Positions 61,301 through 64,000 of a stretch of DNA of 64,000 nt are shown piece after piece; position 1 is the first letter of the stretch, and each line of letters starts with the position of its first letter. This DNA comes from Acidobacteriota bacterium (lineage in GTDB: Bacteria > Acidobacteriota > Holophagae > Acanthopleuribacterales > Acanthopleuribacteraceae): NCBI GenBank assembly GCA_020637335.1, contig JACJWC010000003.1, positions 1 to 64,000 of the forward strand. Direction: 5' to 3'. A program made the position numbers and the translations under genes. The notes under the pieces are model-generated. The model made no database searches. It had not been told where the DNA came from and worked only from the letters and a program-made list of their open reading frames with translations.

Positions 61301-63673
61301 TGGAACCACAGTATCGCCCAACGCGACCGCCTGCGTTTGACCCACCTGTTAGAGAGCTTTGCGCCTCTGAGGCGAATTCAGCCCCAAAGTTTGCCTACCT
61401 ACCCCATTCAAATGGCCAGCCAAATCCTGCAACAAGCTGACCCTCAAGCCTCAAGCGCAATGGCCGAATACGTTTGTGAAACACTGAATAGTCCGCACTG
61501 GTGGGAGGTCGGATCCGAGAGTTTTGAATTGTTCCACAGCTTTCGCCAGCACTTGCATCAATCCGGCGCATTGGCGGATTTTGAACAAGCGATCAAGCAA
61601 CTCACCGGAGATGTTGAGGGCCAAGAAGCCTTGTGTCGCGCTTGGCTCGATTCCTGGCGAGCCGAGCGCACCATTGATTCAACCGAATGTATCGCCATGC
61701 TGCTTCAACCAGACGCCAAAACCTGGCTGGCCACCGCCCATTCTGGCCAATTGGTGGTCGATGGCCTTAACGGAGACCATCCAACCCTGGCGCAGGGTCA
61801 GTTGCGATTGGCATTTGCAGAATGGTTCGAGCGCCTGCACCACTATCACAATGTGCTGTTACCCCAATTCAAGGCATTTTCAGGCTTAAAAAAAGAAATC
61901 CTGGCCGAGGAACTCGCCAAGCTGAAATTGGATCGCTTCCGGCCGCGCGTACTCAGTTCCTTTGTTCGCAACCAACTCATTGACCAAGTCTATCTACCGC
62001 TGATTGGCGACAATATGGCCAAACAAATTGGGGCCAGCGGCAAGGAAAAACGCACGGATCTGATGGGTTTACTGCTTTTGGTTTCACCGCCCGGATATGG
62101 AAAAACCACCCTGATGGAATACATCGCTATGCGGCTTGGGCTCATTTTTGTCAAGGTAAATGGACCCAGTATAGGCCATGCGGTCACGTCCTTGGACCCG
62201 GCCGAAGCGCCAAATGCTTCTGCACGAGAAGAACTTGAAAAACTCAACTTCGGTCTACGGCTCGGCGATAATGTCATGCTGTATCTGGACGATATTCAAC
62301 ACTGTAATCCGGAGCTCCTCCAAAAGTTTATCGCCTTGTGCGATGCGCAGCGCAAAATTGAGGGCGTTTGGCGTGGGCAACCGGTGAGTTACGATTTGCG
62401 CGGCCGCAAATTTTGTGTGGTCATGGCCGGTAACCCCTATACAGAGAGCGGCGAGCGTTTCCAGATTCCGGACATGCTGGCCAACCGAGCCGATACCTAC
62501 AACCTGGGCGAGGTCATCGGCGATCGCCAGGAAGCGTTTGCGCGTAGTTATCTGGAAAATTGTATGACTTCGAATCCGCACCTGGGCCGGTTAGCCCAGA
62601 CCGCTCCAGCCGACATCCATCCTTTAATTGAAGTGGCCCAAGGCAAACGCAGCTTAAGCGAAATGGAGTTAAAGGGCGATTATTCAGACACTTACCTCGA
62701 AGATGCTGTCAAAGTATTGGCCAAGTTAATGCCGATCCGCGATCGACTGCTTCAGGTCAACCAGGCCTACATGGCCAGCGCGGCTCAAGCCGACGCCTAT
62801 CGCACGGAGCCCGCCTTCAAATTACAAGGTTCCTACCGCAACATGAACAAATTGGCCGAAAAAATATTGCCCATTACCAACGAAATTGAATTGGAGCGCC
62901 TGGTTCAAGACCACTACAACAATGAAGCCCAAACCCTGGCCCGTGGCGCTGAAGCGAATTTGCTCAAATTCCGCGAATTAATGGCCTGGCTGACGCCGGA
63001 TCAGCAAAAGCGCTGGCAGGACATCAAAAAAACTTATGACCGCAACCAGCTTTTCCGCGCAGATGAAGACCGAATGAGCCAGGTATTGGTCCAGCTGAGC
63101 TTGTTTCAGGAAGGCCTGGGCCAAATCAGTGAAACCATAAGTCAAGTGGGAAAATACCAGGTTTCAGCCCATGTAAAGCAGGCCTCGCATTCCGAGACCA
63201 TTCAAGCCCAGTTCGCGCCAGATCAATGGCAACACATTGTGTCTGTGTTGGACCAGTTACGCCCTAAACCCGAAGCCTTATTCGCTGTTGATGAGACGGG
63301 TTTACCCCATGCGTTTCTGAACCGACATGGCTTTTCGATTGTTAATCTGGGGGCGTCACAGTTTGAAGTGCGCAGAGACAAAGGCCCCAAAATTGTCCTG
63401 AATGCGCGTGGAACGCATTTGCGATTCGAGCTGGATTTGGGCTCCATAGCAGATGGCGAGTCAGAACAAACCGTCAGTCAACTCAAAGGATTAAATCGAC
63501 GGATCTTTCCGGTTATCTTCCGCGCCAAAACAGTTGAAGGGGGGTATGGACTCAGTTTAAGTGTCAAGATTGAGAAGGCGGATATGAATGGGATGAAGTG
63601 GCTTGCCATTTTTGACGCTTTTGAACATGCAGCCCATCAAGCCGATACCATCTTGAACGCAAATCTGCCCTAA
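58328..63673 (+). CDS. Giant AAA ATPase (DUF3686, 'DNA repair ATPase' family)
   Basis: 1781 residues. The N-terminal DUF3686-type region (about 1-430) is followed by long helices and coiled coil (about 480-900), a mixed middle region, and one AAA module at about 1215-1450. That module has Walker A PPGYGKTT (G1256-T1261, K1259), Walker B VMLYLDDIQ (D1321-D1322) and a sensor-like VVMAGNPYTESGE. A helical C-terminal part follows. Databases label this family DNA repair ATPase, but I know of no experiment and see no nuclease or DNA-binding motif. Its constant neighbour, a flotillin with a YqiJ-like protein, points to membrane work. AAGGAG precedes ATG 58328; an upstream TTG overlaps that site and is rejected. 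It is probably a cytoplasmic ring ATPase acting at the flotillin scaffold. Confidence 0.88.
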   Translation: MADSKVAPLDASTFEILQNRLREHCERLDQGSSALNERRKKVYGSVPMALRATESLITEHNCVPADLVAIQNHLIFGFNVRMGLKTETLLEDVFSVSTWMEDRLEPASLDFIGDGRFQADFKSLYKYYKGTTFSKFSIIGPCLFMVFRVGPSVQDIKTFKWAIEEERLVYLDNRSDHEYTFPNPFEFTWLKTSRDWHRRGPHPHVSIEDRVFVETVGGDLTVKVEDNTEDGSGIYAEPVEHADQSLDDADIFYARVGHLILLKIRPFQEKAFRYLIFNEKLKTVHRADGMADCCVLLPSDAGLVFANGMYLLSGQVVQFETQVAGLTFEKKVNAPNGEDFLYVFYQRSQGLYVLMAYNAIEQSMRPPILCHGYSVFPDGSLLFMRADEEAQKHHHLQVWTTPFSKRVAADRSHNDAFIEKVGNRDLVRALAECQELVRVVRDGQLYASYFADLTKRVNSCQETFHWLRDPQAQVIQEPLNQIKSTSHEAIEAYDKVLQYQNDAEKSLKQLALQAQTALDQAKRAPFAQLSDYLKGLADLRRTRGSCETLREKPYLNLETLENWAAQVSVGIQNLSEHLVQFLQTDAALSPFEKQIELMDGQISEVRRTAQSKPIEADIRQTSHDLELLLDVLNGLPFGDPVQISAILDRLSALFRKTNQTQAKLNKLTKQLGEAENEQAFIAQINLLQQNQAHLLDLSEDRPSCEANLNKLLLQMEEMEARFAEQERFLLQLADLRYDISSAFENKMQQLDNQRLKRVNNLEKATLRVLEGIRKRAEQFQSEAELQTFFGSDLMIEKVRSSSQQLVAWGETSRAESLLSQLKAAQSEALRQMRDRSDLFASENTIQLGRHRFAVQSRSLDANLVLRDGSWGLQLSGSQYFEPVDAGRLEPYREVWLWNSAVDNPVVDAGSILAFTLWQEQKLNPDAPLAFASPEEGLVWVQERLNQLREPGYIKGVHDIDAARILEQLRQKSGSLGILRYSTYSRGKARLIWNHSIAQRDRLRLTHLLESFAPLRRIQPQSLPTYPIQMASQILQQADPQASSAMAEYVCETLNSPHWWEVGSESFELFHSFRQHLHQSGALADFEQAIKQLTGDVEGQEALCRAWLDSWRAERTIDSTECIAMLLQPDAKTWLATAHSGQLVVDGLNGDHPTLAQGQLRLAFAEWFERLHHYHNVLLPQFKAFSGLKKEILAEELAKLKLDRFRPRVLSSFVRNQLIDQVYLPLIGDNMAKQIGASGKEKRTDLMGLLLLVSPPGYGKTTLMEYIAMRLGLIFVKVNGPSIGHAVTSLDPAEAPNASAREELEKLNFGLRLGDNVMLYLDDIQHCNPELLQKFIALCDAQRKIEGVWRGQPVSYDLRGRKFCVVMAGNPYTESGERFQIPDMLANRADTYNLGEVIGDRQEAFARSYLENCMTSNPHLGRLAQTAPADIHPLIEVAQGKRSLSEMELKGDYSDTYLEDAVKVLAKLMPIRDRLLQVNQAYMASAAQADAYRTEPAFKLQGSYRNMNKLAEKILPITNEIELERLVQDHYNNEAQTLARGAEANLLKFRELMAWLTPDQQKRWQDIKKTYDRNQLFRADEDRMSQVLVQLSLFQEGLGQISETISQVGKYQVSAHVKQASHSETIQAQFAPDQWQHIVSVLDQLRPKPEALFAVDETGLPHAFLNRHGFSIVNLGASQFEVRRDKGPKIVLNARGTHLRFELDLGSIADGESEQTVSQLKGLNRRIFPVIFRAKTVEGGYGLSLSVKIEKADMNGMKWLAIFDAFEHAAHQADTILNANLP

Positions 63674-63678
63674 ATTCC

Positions 63679-63708
63679 TTGAGTTTCACGAGATCCGAAA
63701 CCTATACT
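63679..63708 (+). promoter_or_regulatory. Candidate sigma-70 promoter
   Basis: TTGAGT (63679-63684) and TATACT (63703-63708) are spaced by 18 bases and lie about 30 bases before the start codon at 63738. This suggests the last gene is transcribed separately from the ATPase. Confidence 0.5.
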
Positions 63709-63737
63709 AGGAGGCTAAATAAGTAAAAGGATCTGGA

Positions 63738-64000
63738 ATGAAACGCGACCAAACCCTCCTCCACGGCTATGAAGCTCTGACCATCTTAATTACTCTGGTT
63801 TATTTTGGGTTTTTGGATTGGCAAGCCAAAACCGACTTGAATAGCCTGGAAAGCGCCAACTTTGGTTTTTCCTATTTTTGGCCACTCCTATTTTTGGGGT
63901 TGGCATATCTTTTAGGCCAGAAGTACCGCTTGTGGGTCTTGGCCATGTTCAACCTTGTTGCAACCTTGATTACGCGTAGCATGGCCGCTGGCTTTGCAGC
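63738..64000 (+). CDS. Membrane protein, truncated by window end
   Basis: An open frame of 87 codons begins at ATG 63738 (AAAAGG upstream) and runs off the end without a stop. Three hydrophobic stretches are visible: GYEALTILITLVYFGFLDW, NFGFSYFWPLLFLGLAYLL and WVLAMFNLVATLI, consistent with a multi-pass membrane protein. No family can be named from this fragment. It follows the giant ATPase by 64 bases but has its own likely promoter. Confidence 0.6.
   Translation, partial: MKRDQTLLHGYEALTILITLVYFGFLDWQAKTDLNSLESANFGFSYFWPLLFLGLAYLLGQKYRLWVLAMFNLVATLITRSMAAGFA

Overview
The window looks like a chromosome segment of a free-living, motile, Gram-negative bacterium of roughly 50-55% G+C. Gram-negative signs are a TonB-dependent receptor, many signal peptides and a DUF5916 barrel. 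A lone hook gene with a sigma-54 promoter suggests a flagellum. A FrzS-like pseudoreceiver/coiled-coil protein, DUF5916, a giant DUF11/dockerin secreted protein and two-subunit GlyRS together fit an Acidobacteriota (Holophagae-like) or deltaproteobacterial relative. The lineage is inference only; no 16S or single-copy phylogenetic marker was compared.

Layout. 1-6 kb: a DUF3885 protein, a DUF5916 outer-membrane protein, a small TTG-start protein and flgE, with repeat-rich gaps. 6-17.4 kb: a two-gene operon (small secreted protein, then a 3593-residue secreted protein with three metalloprotease-like domains, ten DUF11 modules, cohesin-like domains and a dockerin), led by a recognisable cyclic-di-GMP-I (GEMM) riboswitch. 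17.4-24.7 kb: an accessory-looking stretch with an M50-type peptidase, a SnoaL-like protein, a lipocalin-like protein, a FAS1-spondin protein, dispersed hairpin repeats and a transposase relic. 24.7-28.7 kb: rnz-cydA-cydB-GNAT. 29-32.6 kb: a TonB receptor convergent with a TPR gene. 32.6-40.5 kb: housekeeping genes mgtE-recO-glyQ-glyS and ppdK-TPR, with overlapping or near-overlapping starts and stops. 40.8-49.9 kb: a small GTG-start protein, a papain-like secreted protein, a PTS EIIA, the operon frzS-like/fmdB/ggt/rnd, and a GNAT-nitrilase fusion. 50-54.5 kb: a compact cluster of an AspA/AstE-type hydrolase, a C39-like peptidase, an RLAN/RimK-like ATP-grasp ligase and a GCS2 ligase. Then come a tRNA-Met and a small membrane-anchored protein. 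55.5-63.7 kb: a YqiJ/NfeD-like protein, a flotillin and a 1781-residue AAA ATPase. A truncated membrane protein runs off the end.

Three units look most interesting: the c-di-GMP riboswitch controlling a giant secreted multi-protease protein; the four-gene amidoligase cluster, whose product cannot be read from sequence; and the flotillin/OB-fold/giant ATPase operon. At small scale, several families of dispersed hairpin repeats fill the gaps. One shows a paired stem substitution between copies, which suggests the hairpin itself is maintained.
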